The position numbers and the translations under genes are program-made. Below, one piece after another: positions 52,119 through 59,913 of a DNA stretch of 64,000 nt. Positions within the stretch are counted from its first letter, which is position 1; each line of letters starts with the position of its first letter. The notes below the pieces were generated by a model. That model saw nothing but the letters and a program-made list of their open reading frames with translations, was not told the DNA's origin and ran no database searches. Origin of the DNA: a virus; IMG/VR virus record IMGVR_UViG_3300042691_047309, positions 62,001 to 126,000 of that record; one strand, given 5' to 3'.

Positions 52119-53612
52119 ATGATAATTAAGAACATTCACGAAAAATTACTTAACGGTATCCAAACGATGCTTATTGATACTAAAATCAATTTGCCTTACT
52201 ACGGAGAATTCAACCTACACGTTTCATTTCATGAGCAAGATTCAATTGGAACCTGTGCTGTAAATGTTACCTCAAAAGGTATGAACTTCTTTTATTCTCC
52301 AAAGTTTTTGGAAAATATGTCTCAGAAAGAAGTGAACTTCATCACATTACATGAAGATTTTCACTTACTTTTTAATCATCCTCGTAGAACAATCACTGGT
52401 CAATACGATCACAAATTGTCCAACATCGCTCAAGATATGATTATTAATCACGTTATCTGGGAAGATATCCCACACGCTTTTGTTGAAATTCCAAAGTCTC
52501 CAGATGGTAAGAATATGGCACTTTTTGTTCCGAAAGAATATGAAGGTAAACTTATCTTTGAAGAGCTTTACGAATGGTTGAAAGAAGAAAAAGAAAAATG
52601 GCAGAAAGAACAAAAACAAAACTCTCAATGTCAGTCTTGTGGTGGATCTGGAAAGAAACAAGATGGTCAATGTCAGCAACCTCAAAAAAGTGATGACCAA
52701 AAACAAGATGGTAAGGGAAAAGGTGAAAAACAAAATGGTGAAGGAGACCAACCAGAGGATGGTCAAAGTCAATCAGAAGGTCAGGGTCAAGGAGAATCTT
52801 GTACAGATTGTCAAGGAACTGGTAATGAAGAAGGAAAAGACTCTTCCGGAAAACCTTCTTATGGACCCTATGGTAAAAATCCATCTAAAGATGGTGAGTC
52901 ACTTGATACTTGGTCCAAAGAGCAAATCTTCCAAGATATGGAGAATGGGAATGGAGAGTATCTTGACAAACACATCGGTGATGATGTACCTGAAGAATTG
53001 AGAGATGCGATGGTTAAGGATGTTATGGAGAGATTAGCCGCTCGTGGTTTATCAGCGGGTAATGTTGAACAAACACTAAACAAACTTCGTAAGAAACGAA
53101 AAGATTATCTTCGTGAAATCAAAAGAGCAGTTTCTAATATGATTTTTGGAACTGTTAAAGAACGAACAATTGTTAAACCTAATCGAAAAGGTATATCTGG
53201 TTTAAAAGGTAATCGTAAAGTTAAAACCAAAATTAATTGTATCTTAGACACATCAGGTTCAATGGGTGGAACTTTTGAGAGAGTTTTGAACTATGTTTAT
53301 CGTAATGATATTGAAATCAATTTGATTGAGGCTGATACTGAGGTTAAATGGATTGAAAATATTAAAAATGCGAAAAAACTTGAAACTCTTAAAATCAAAG
53401 GTCTTGGAGGAACAATTCTTCAACCTGCGATTGACTTAGTTGCTGACCAATACAATGAGTTTAACACTGTTGTATTGACTGATGGTTACTGCGACTCTCT
53501 TGACTTATCTAAGATTAAAGGTAGAGTCTTAATGGTATCGATTGGTGTAAAAGTTCCGATTTCTCGTTCTAATGGAAAAGTCAAGCAGATTATGGTTGAG
53601 AAAGAAAACTAA
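52119..53612 (+). CDS. Metallopeptidase-like / VWA protein (DUF2201-like) with DnaJ-type zinc motifs
   Basis: A 497-aa protein. The N-terminal domain has a zinc-peptidase HExxH motif in FITLHEDFHLLFNHPRR (about residue 87). A low-complexity Gln/Gly/Lys linker (residues 165-255) carries CQSCGGSG and CTDCQGTG, two CxxCxGxG motifs as in the DnaJ zinc finger. The C-terminus is a VWA-like domain with MIDAS motif CILDTSGSMGG and GLGGTILQPAID. This is the layout of DUF2201-type proteins with an extra cysteine-rich insert. Possible protein-remodelling role, perhaps with the phage DnaK. Confidence 0.85.
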   Translation: MIIKNIHEKLLNGIQTMLIDTKINLPYYGEFNLHVSFHEQDSIGTCAVNVTSKGMNFFYSPKFLENMSQKEVNFITLHEDFHLLFNHPRRTITGQYDHKLSNIAQDMIINHVIWEDIPHAFVEIPKSPDGKNMALFVPKEYEGKLIFEELYEWLKEEKEKWQKEQKQNSQCQSCGGSGKKQDGQCQQPQKSDDQKQDGKGKGEKQNGEGDQPEDGQSQSEGQGQGESCTDCQGTGNEEGKDSSGKPSYGPYGKNPSKDGESLDTWSKEQIFQDMENGNGEYLDKHIGDDVPEELRDAMVKDVMERLAARGLSAGNVEQTLNKLRKKRKDYLREIKRAVSNMIFGTVKERTIVKPNRKGISGLKGNRKVKTKINCILDTSGSMGGTFERVLNYVYRNDIEINLIEADTEVKWIENIKNAKKLETLKIKGLGGTILQPAIDLVADQYNEFNTVVLTDGYCDSLDLSKIKGRVLMVSIGVKVPISRSNGKVKQIMVEKEN

Positions 53613-53615
53613 TCA

Positions 53616-53643
53616 AAAAGACCAACCTATAGTTGGTCTTTTT
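53616..53643. terminator. Terminator after 52119 gene
   Basis: AAAAAGACCAAC and GTTGGTCTTTTT pair around a 4-5 nt loop. Confidence 0.85.
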
Positions 53644-53654
53644 ATTTTAATAAA

Positions 53655-53662
53655 TATATTTG
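53655..53662 (+). promoter_or_regulatory. Bacteroidota-type promoter TTG-N19-TATATTTG
   Basis: TTG at 53633-53635 (inside the terminator stem) lies 19 bp upstream; the -7 element ends 4 nt before ATG 53667. Confidence 0.65.
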
Positions 53663-53666
53663 TAAT

Positions 53667-54233
53667 ATGAAAGTAATTTTTTTGGATTTTGATGGTGTTA
53701 TGTGTCTCTCTGAGCAATGGGGTGGACGAGCTAAAAAAATGCTAAAGTTTCAAAGAGAATTTCCGGGTTCAACTGAAGATGATATGCCAGCTTGGATTAA
53801 GCTAGATAATTTTGATTTTAAGGCAACTAAAGTTCTTAACTCTATTTTATTACATCACGATGTTGAGATAGTTTGCTCTTCAGATTGGAAATTATTTGCT
53901 ACTTTAGATCAACTTCAAGATATGTTTGATAAATACGGTGTGATTAAATCACCAATAGATGTCACACCAACTCTTGTTAAGTATGAGTCTAAATCTCAAT
54001 TCACACAAAGTGAATTAGAGCAATGGAGAGTTAAAGAAATTAAAACGTGGTTAGATTTACATCCAGAAGTAACACACTGGGTTGCTGTTGATGATATGGA
54101 CTTAGGTGAGAAGTTTGGTCCTATTTCTGGAAATTCCAATGGTGGTCTAACTAACTTCATATTAACTAAGCAGTATATTGGAATTAAACAATCCGGAATA
54201 AAAGAAAAAATCATTAAGTTCTTAAATGATTAA
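53667..54233 (+). CDS. HAD-family protein like the HAD domain of RNA-repair (Swiss army knife) proteins
   Basis: A 188-aa protein with HAD motif I FLDFDGVMCL, motif II-like VCSSDWKLFAT and motif IV-like WVAVDDMDLGE. The small, cap-poor layout recalls the HAD_SAK domain found with RNA-repair enzymes. It would remove a phosphate; an RNA end is one possible substrate. Possible partner of the CCA-adding and RlaP-like enzymes. Confidence 0.75.
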   Translation: MKVIFLDFDGVMCLSEQWGGRAKKMLKFQREFPGSTEDDMPAWIKLDNFDFKATKVLNSILLHHDVEIVCSSDWKLFATLDQLQDMFDKYGVIKSPIDVTPTLVKYESKSQFTQSELEQWRVKEIKTWLDLHPEVTHWVAVDDMDLGEKFGPISGNSNGGLTNFILTKQYIGIKQSGIKEKIIKFLND

Positions 54234-54723
54234 TGTTTTAGAAATGGACATGAGTATTGAATACAAGTTCGCGTGGAATGTAGCTGCTCGAGCTTGTTTC
54301 AGTATTTTCTATATCCTACCAGACTGTATGTTACTTTATAGACATCAAGTGTCGGAACCATATATCTGGACTAAATTCGGATGTAATCACCCTGATAAAA
54401 TAGATTTAGTAAAACTAGATGGTAAAAATCTAATGTTATTTCATGTTGATGTTTATAAAGAAAAAACTCATAAATTTAAAGACCTAATTGATTATTGTCA
54501 GTCTAATAACATTGATATCTGGATTCCTTTTCCACTTAAAAACCTTTGGAGAACTGAAGAGCCTCATCTTCAGATTATGAAAGATATACTAGATAATTAT
54601 CAATACAGCACTTACGATTTAACTGGAATGAACTACAGGAGTGAAAATGAAATAAGTAGATTGGTTAAAGAAAAAACGAAACCTATATTAAGAGATATAA
54701 AATTAAGAAACTTATTTGATTAA
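54226..54723 (+). CDS. Hypothetical protein with the shared C-terminal motif
   Basis: A 165-aa protein overlapping the HAD gene by 8 bp. Contains FSIFYILPDCMLLYRHQ and WIPFPLKNLW. Ends ILRDIKLRNLFD. The next gene is convergent, so this tail cannot be a ribosome-binding region for a downstream gene. Confidence 0.6.
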   Translation: MINVLEMDMSIEYKFAWNVAARACFSIFYILPDCMLLYRHQVSEPYIWTKFGCNHPDKIDLVKLDGKNLMLFHVDVYKEKTHKFKDLIDYCQSNNIDIWIPFPLKNLWRTEEPHLQIMKDILDNYQYSTYDLTGMNYRSENEISRLVKEKTKPILRDIKLRNLFD

Positions 54724-54974
54724 TATTCTATTTTCTCAACATCATCTAAATCAACATAGTATTCATTACCATCGATTTCTACTGTTATTAAACCATCTTC
54801 ATCTATATCGACCGGAGTAATTGGATCTTTTGGATCATTATCAGGATATTCTTTAACAATTGTAGAATAGATAACTCCTCTTTTCTTAATACATTTTATT
54901 ATATCATCAATTGTGATAAGAGTTCCTTCTTCATTATTCTGTTTGAAATCCTCAAATAATTTTATCCATTTCAT
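54720..54974 (-). CDS. Small packaged-type protein
   Basis: An 84-aa acidic protein starting MKWIKLFEDFKQNNEEG, targeting-like. No domain recognised. Late promoter 3 nt upstream. Confidence 0.6.
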   Translation of the reverse strand: MKWIKLFEDFKQNNEEGTLITIDDIIKCIKKRGVIYSTIVKEYPDNDPKDPITPVDIDEDGLITVEIDGNEYYVDLDDVEKIEY

Positions 54975-54977
54975 AAA

Positions 54978-55003
54978 TTATATATTAAAAACTTAATATA
55001 TAA
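54978..55003. promoter_or_regulatory. Back-to-back late promoters forming a perfect inverted repeat
   Basis: TTATATATTAA (54978-54988) and TTAATATATAA (54993-55003) are perfect reverse complements separated by AAAC. Each copy lies 3-5 nt upstream of an ATG, one for 54974 minus and one for 55009 plus. This is the clearest view of the late consensus. Confidence 0.65.
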
Positions 55004-55008
55004 AAAGT

Positions 55009-55821
55009 ATGAAGTATATTAAAAGATTCAACGAAGAGCTTAAACCAGAAACTTATATTAGTGCTGGTTATAGATTAAAAAATTTACCAGGTGGTGGAAA
55101 AAGAAGATCTTCACCTCTTATTGATTATGGTTTTGGGAAAAAGTATGGTTTCTATAAAATGCACTGGGCTAATGGTTCATCTCTTTTAGGAAAAGATTTA
55201 ACATTTACTAATCTAATATGTGAGAGTTACTTTGGGAGACCTGACTCTTCAAAAATTGAGACTTTTAGGTATTCAGCAGAAGATGCTGTGGAACTGTGGA
55301 AACAAGGTAATCATCCTCTTTGTATGACTTTTAATTTTGTTTTTCAATCTACTGAAGAAACAAAAGATAAATTAAATAGTAGTAGTGAACTTAATACCAA
55401 CTGTCCAATGTTCTCATTTGAGATTTGGTTTAGTAACTGGGAAGAAGGTTTAGATTCTTATAATTGGGATTATGATACTGAAGAGCCAATGACTGGAGAT
55501 ACCGTAGTTGATTTAAATGGTATGTATAAATGGACTAATGAACTTACAATCTATAAGAAGAAACCTGTTAAAATGTATTACTCAAAATCATATCCTTTCT
55601 GTGGTATATTTTCAGATAGAGCTTCTGCTTTGAAATTCAAAAAAGAATTAAACAGTTTAATGGATCCACATAAAGAAAAAGTTATGGAACTTTTAAGCTG
55701 TGTTAATGCTTCTGCTGACGACATAGAAGATTTTGAAGATAGAATCAATAAAATAAGTTTAAATCATCTTTTCTCAGTTGATGAAAAAACAACCAATTGG
55801 TTCACATACAATGAATTGTAA
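55009..55821 (+). CDS. Packaged-type protein, first of a tandem paralogous family
   Basis: A 270-aa protein starting MKYIKRFNEELKPETYISAG. The first 30 residues (FNEELKPxTYxSAxxKL) and the end region (ASALKFKKELNSL) are shared with the next three genes. The middle is beta-rich and aromatic. A late-produced internal capsid protein is likely from the N-terminus. Confidence 0.65.
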   Translation: MKYIKRFNEELKPETYISAGYRLKNLPGGGKRRSSPLIDYGFGKKYGFYKMHWANGSSLLGKDLTFTNLICESYFGRPDSSKIETFRYSAEDAVELWKQGNHPLCMTFNFVFQSTEETKDKLNSSSELNTNCPMFSFEIWFSNWEEGLDSYNWDYDTEEPMTGDTVVDLNGMYKWTNELTIYKKKPVKMYYSKSYPFCGIFSDRASALKFKKELNSLMDPHKEKVMELLSCVNASADDIEDFEDRINKISLNHLFSVDEKTTNWFTYNEL

Positions 55822-55834
55822 ATAAATTAATAAT

Positions 55835-56560
55835 ATGAAACACTTAAAGAAATTTAACGAAGAACTTAGACCACAGACTTATATGTCTGCTGCTAGAAAA
55901 TTAGATAAATTAGGTCACCACGATAGAGCAAATGCTTTAAAAGACTGGGCTAAAGAAACTGAGAAAAAAGAAGAAATGATTAAGTGGCAAGACCGCATAC
56001 AAGATTATGCTCAGTTTGGAACATTTAAATTGACTATAAAAAATCCAGAAACTAATGAAACATTAACTGGTGATTTTCATTTAGATGTTAATTTTGATGA
56101 TTTATCATTTAGTGATGAGCCTGAAAGTGGTATAACTTTCTTCTTAGGTTTAATTCCAACTTCTGAAGATTTAATCTATCAGTATATGGAACTTTGTCCA
56201 GATTATGATTTCGGAAACGGTTTCTTCTGGGGTAAAATCTTTAATTTACAATATGAATTAGGAGATACTGTTGTATTTACTAAGTGGAATATGTGGGACT
56301 ATGATGATGAAATGAATGGTAAAATAAATTTTGCTGACAGAGCATCTGCTAACAAGTTCAAGAATTTAATTATACAAATATTTAGTAATCCACAATTAGG
56401 TTATCCATCTGGATATACCGACGCTGATGACTTATATGAAAAATTAACTAATACTATCTTAGCAGAGAACTCATTCTCTTCTGATTATGGATTTAAATTA
56501 GAAGATGCTGCTGAATACATGAGAACAATTAGTCCAAATTTACTTTCTTCTACACTATGA
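55835..56560 (+). CDS. Packaged-type protein, second of the tandem family
   Basis: A 241-aa paralogue starting MKHLKKFNEELRPQTYMSAA, then LDKLGHHDRANALKDWA, and a RASANKFKNLI stretch near residue 170 that matches its neighbours. No visible own promoter. Confidence 0.65.
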   Translation: MKHLKKFNEELRPQTYMSAARKLDKLGHHDRANALKDWAKETEKKEEMIKWQDRIQDYAQFGTFKLTIKNPETNETLTGDFHLDVNFDDLSFSDEPESGITFFLGLIPTSEDLIYQYMELCPDYDFGNGFFWGKIFNLQYELGDTVVFTKWNMWDYDDEMNGKINFADRASANKFKNLIIQIFSNPQLGYPSGYTDADDLYEKLTNTILAENSFSSDYGFKLEDAAEYMRTISPNLLSSTL

Positions 56561-57417
56561 GATACTTAAAAAGATTTAATGAAGAGTTAAAAGCATCTAC
56601 TTACAAAAAAGCAGGTGAGAAATTCACTCAGATGGGTCACAAAAGAAGAGGATCTGAATTATTAGATTATGCAACTCAAGTTGAATTAAAAGAAAAATAT
56701 CAAAAATTAAGACAGGCTCAGGATGAAAATAAGGAGTATGGTTTATTTGATATTACGATGACAAGAGGTTATGGGTCAAATAAGAAAGATGTATTTTCTG
56801 GTAAATTTTATCTACAAATGTGTTTAGAATCTGATTGGTTCAAAGACCAATTATGGGATTGGTTTTATGAAGGTATGGATTGGCATATGGGAATTGCTAT
56901 GGAGTTTGCCATTATACCAGCTGATGACGAAACACTTAGAATGTTGGAAACAAGTGAAGACGGAGATATAGTGTATTTTAGAAATAATACTATGTGGGGA
57001 GATGACTATAGATACTGGACAAATAGACTTTGGCTTACACTCTGTGATAAAAATGCAGTTCCTCTTTATATAGCAGGTGCTGGTGGATTTGAAGATAGAG
57101 ATTCTTTTACATTCCATTTTAATTCAAGATCAGAAGCTATGAAATTTAGAAACTTATTGGCTAATACATTAGAAGGAAAATCTGATTGGGGTTCTTATAA
57201 TGGTAGAACGATTTCTGACCAATTAAAATCAACAATTATTATGGATGAAGAAGACTGGAGATCAAAACTAATGGATAAGTTTTTACCGGGTAGAGAAGAT
57301 GAATATGATATTAATAATCCAGATACTTGGCCAAAAAATACTTTTACAGAAGATACTTACAAAGGAGCTATCGAGGCGGTTAAGAGAATGTCAGTAAATG
57401 GTTTATATAGAGATTAA
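56557..57417 (+). CDS. Packaged-type protein, third of the tandem family
   Basis: A 286-aa paralogue starting MRYLKRFNEELKASTYKKAG, with FTQMGHKRRGSELLDYATQ, SRSEAMKFRNLLANT and end AVKRMSVNGLYRD. ATG overlaps the previous stop by 4 bp. Confidence 0.65.
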   Translation: MRYLKRFNEELKASTYKKAGEKFTQMGHKRRGSELLDYATQVELKEKYQKLRQAQDENKEYGLFDITMTRGYGSNKKDVFSGKFYLQMCLESDWFKDQLWDWFYEGMDWHMGIAMEFAIIPADDETLRMLETSEDGDIVYFRNNTMWGDDYRYWTNRLWLTLCDKNAVPLYIAGAGGFEDRDSFTFHFNSRSEAMKFRNLLANTLEGKSDWGSYNGRTISDQLKSTIIMDEEDWRSKLMDKFLPGREDEYDINNPDTWPKNTFTEDTYKGAIEAVKRMSVNGLYRD

Positions 57418-57420
57418 GAG

Positions 57421-58692
57421 ATGAAGTATTTAAAAAGATATGAAGAAGCTGTCGGTGTTAGATTGAAATCAGAATTGAAATCAACAGTTGAAGATTTGCT
57501 TATTGATTTAAGAGATGATGAATTTGAAACTAAAGTATCTGAAATAGATTATCATTCTCAAAAAGTAAAGGTCAAAGTCAATATACAAAGAGATAGAGAA
57601 TTTACTTATGAAGATATAAAACCTCAAATTGAATCTATTTGGTCTTATTTAAATGAAGAAGGATTTACAATTGAAAACTTCACTAGTGTAGAAGACTGGG
57701 AAAACTTTGAAGAACCAGAAGACGAATTTACAATTCATCAAAAAGATAAAGGTTATGTGTGGTCCACTGGTGAAGATGGTGAGATTAAATCTATTGACAA
57801 AGAATTTCAAAGAAGACCAAATGTCATGATTTCACCAATATATAATCCAGAAAACTTTGATAGAATTCAAAAGTGGATATTTGAGATTTCATTTACTAAA
57901 GATAAAATTGTAGTTGATAGAAAGAGAGGTCATCTTACAACTAATGAAGAGTTAAAACCACAAACATATATAAGTGCTGCTGATAAACTAACTAAGTTAG
58001 GTCATATTAAAAGACCTGAGCAATTAAAATCTTGGGCTGAAACTATTAAGCAAAGAGAAATAGATACTAAACACAAAATGGCTTTAGAAGAAGCAAAAAA
58101 ATTAGGACAATTTCAATTAAGATTTGTTGGTAGAGGAAGTGAAATAAGGTTTGCAAACTGTTACATTCAACTTTATTTTAATTCCGATTATTACCTAAGT
58201 GAGATGTTACCAGAGTGGTTAGATGGTGAGAGAAACACACTTTGGTCACAGTTTATGTTTGGGATTCATCCGGTTTCTTCAGAAGATTTAGAAGTTTTAA
58301 ATTGGTTTTCTGGTGATATTAAAGGTTATACAAATAGAGCGAATGGTATAATCTGGTTACAAGATGTTTATATCAATCTGACAAATCAAAACTGCAAAGA
58401 TGAAGATGGTGTGACTTTACCTATGACCCCTTCAGGTGTAGTTTCAATCGAATGCTCTGAATTTAGTGAAGTTTATTTTGCAAATAGAAGAGAAGCTATT
58501 AAGTTTAGAAATTTATTAGTCGATCTTTTCGAGGGAGATATAGATTACATACAACCGAATGGTAAAGACTTTAAAGAAGATATAATTGAAACTTGGTGTG
58601 ATCATGAAGAAAGACCAGTTGAACTTTCAGAGTTAGAAGATTTTATTGATAAACTTAGAGTAATGAGATTAAATTCATTATATAGAGATTAA
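57421..58692 (+). CDS. Packaged-type protein, fourth of the family, apparently a fusion
   Basis: A 423-aa protein. It starts MKYLKRYEEAVGVRLKSEL with a separate N-terminal domain of about 170 residues, then at about residue 177 NEELKPQTYISAADKLTKLG restarts the family sequence, including a remnant of the targeting peptide. The C-terminal part aligns with the other members (RREAIKFRNLLVDL, end KLRVMRLNSLYRD). Looks like a fusion of two packaged-protein genes. Confidence 0.65.
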   Translation: MKYLKRYEEAVGVRLKSELKSTVEDLLIDLRDDEFETKVSEIDYHSQKVKVKVNIQRDREFTYEDIKPQIESIWSYLNEEGFTIENFTSVEDWENFEEPEDEFTIHQKDKGYVWSTGEDGEIKSIDKEFQRRPNVMISPIYNPENFDRIQKWIFEISFTKDKIVVDRKRGHLTTNEELKPQTYISAADKLTKLGHIKRPEQLKSWAETIKQREIDTKHKMALEEAKKLGQFQLRFVGRGSEIRFANCYIQLYFNSDYYLSEMLPEWLDGERNTLWSQFMFGIHPVSSEDLEVLNWFSGDIKGYTNRANGIIWLQDVYINLTNQNCKDEDGVTLPMTPSGVVSIECSEFSEVYFANRREAIKFRNLLVDLFEGDIDYIQPNGKDFKEDIIETWCDHEERPVELSELEDFIDKLRVMRLNSLYRD

Positions 58693-58696
58693 TTAT

Positions 58697-58704
58697 TATA
58701 TTTA
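58697..58704 (+). promoter_or_regulatory. Bacteroidota-like -7 element TATATTTA
   Basis: One mismatch to TAnnTTTG; ends exactly 4 nt before ATG 58709. Confidence 0.45.
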
Positions 58705-58708
58705 CAAA

Positions 58709-59881
58709 ATGAAAATAAAAAGATATAGACAATTCTTAGAATCAAACTCTAATGATATGTGGAACATTATTCCACAGTCAGTGAAAGATTTGCAACAACT
58801 TTTTAAATCAAAAGAAAAAAAATTATATGTTGTTGGAGGTGCCGTTAGAGACTTTCTAACAGGAGATACACCAAAAGACTTTGACTTAGCAACTGATGCA
58901 CTTCCAGATGAAGTATTAGAAATATTAGGAAGTAAATATAAAACTAACCTACAAGGTAAAGCATTTGGAGTGGTCGTGGTTTTCACCAATGATCAACCAG
59001 AAGGAATGGAGATTGCAACATTCCGAGAAGATGTTTCAAAAGGTAGAAACCCTGAAGTTAAATTAGGAGTTACCATTGAAGATGATGTTAAAAGAAGAGA
59101 TTTAACTTATAACGCACTTTTCTATGATTTAGATACTAAAGAGATTGTTGATTTAACTGGAGGACGTGAGCATTTAGCAAAAGGAATAACTCAAATGGTT
59201 GGTGATCCTATTGAAAGATTTGATGAAGATTCTTTAAGAATTTTGAGAGCTTTTAGATTTGCTTCAAGATATGGACACCCTTTACATAAAGATACTGAAG
59301 CGGCAATTGAAAAAAGAAAACAATTAGAAAATATAGATCCTGAAACCGGTGAAATGAAAAGAATTTCACAAGAAAGAGTTTGGGAAGAGATGAACAAGGC
59401 GTGGAAACAAGCAAAAGACTATAGAAACTATTTACAATTCTTTACTAAGTTTGATATGTGGTCTGAAGTTTTTCCAGGCTCTGAAATCAATACCGATCTG
59501 GTTGATAGTAAAGACTTTGTGGTTGTTATTGCTAACTTATTTAAGAATGAAAACACGGATGGTTTAGAAAAGAGATTGGTTCAAGACTACAGAATAGATT
59601 CTCAAATGGCATCAAAAATAGTTTTCTTAATTAGATTATTAGAATTGACACCAGATACAGCATTTGATTTACATAAGTCAAAATTACAATGTCATATTGA
59701 AGATAAAACTATTTTAGAATGGTTTAGAGTTTTGGGTGTAAATGATACTGTTAAAATTAAATTTGTAGAATACAAACCAACTACTTCTGCTCAGGAATTG
59801 ATGTTACAGGGTTTTAAAGGAAAGGCTTTAGGTGATGAGTTAAAAAGACTTGAAATTGAAAATTTCAAGAAGATTTTATAA
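58709..59881 (+). CDS. cca: CCA-adding enzyme (tRNA nucleotidyltransferase) with packaging-type N-terminus
   Basis: A 390-aa class II nucleotidyltransferase. The head domain has VVGGAVRDFLTGD, then DFDLATD with the catalytic Asp pair, RRDLTYNALFYD, and the neck RILRAFRFASRYGHPL. It would add or repair the 3' CCA of tRNA. The first 20 residues, MKIKRYRQFLESNSNDMWNI, precede the normal head and match the capsid-targeting-like peptide. C-terminal domain is shorter than in cellular enzymes. Followed by a 2H phosphoesterase. Confidence 0.9.
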   Translation: MKIKRYRQFLESNSNDMWNIIPQSVKDLQQLFKSKEKKLYVVGGAVRDFLTGDTPKDFDLATDALPDEVLEILGSKYKTNLQGKAFGVVVVFTNDQPEGMEIATFREDVSKGRNPEVKLGVTIEDDVKRRDLTYNALFYDLDTKEIVDLTGGREHLAKGITQMVGDPIERFDEDSLRILRAFRFASRYGHPLHKDTEAAIEKRKQLENIDPETGEMKRISQERVWEEMNKAWKQAKDYRNYLQFFTKFDMWSEVFPGSEINTDLVDSKDFVVVIANLFKNENTDGLEKRLVQDYRIDSQMASKIVFLIRLLELTPDTAFDLHKSKLQCHIEDKTILEWFRVLGVNDTVKIKFVEYKPTTSAQELMLQGFKGKALGDELKRLEIENFKKIL

Positions 59882-59901
59882 TTTTCTCATTTTAAAAATA
59901 G

Positions 59902-59909
59902 ATATATAC
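59902..59909 (+). promoter_or_regulatory. Putative late-promoter motif before the 2H gene
   Basis: ATATATAC lies 4 nt upstream of ATG 59914. Confidence 0.4.
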
Positions 59910-59913
59910 TGCT

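Noticed and set aside
52365-53083. Three antisense open frames over the metallopeptidase/VWA gene and one plus-strand frame
   Set aside because: Their low-complexity Leu/Phe or Val/Lys composition comes from the Gln/Gly/Lys-rich linker read in other frames.
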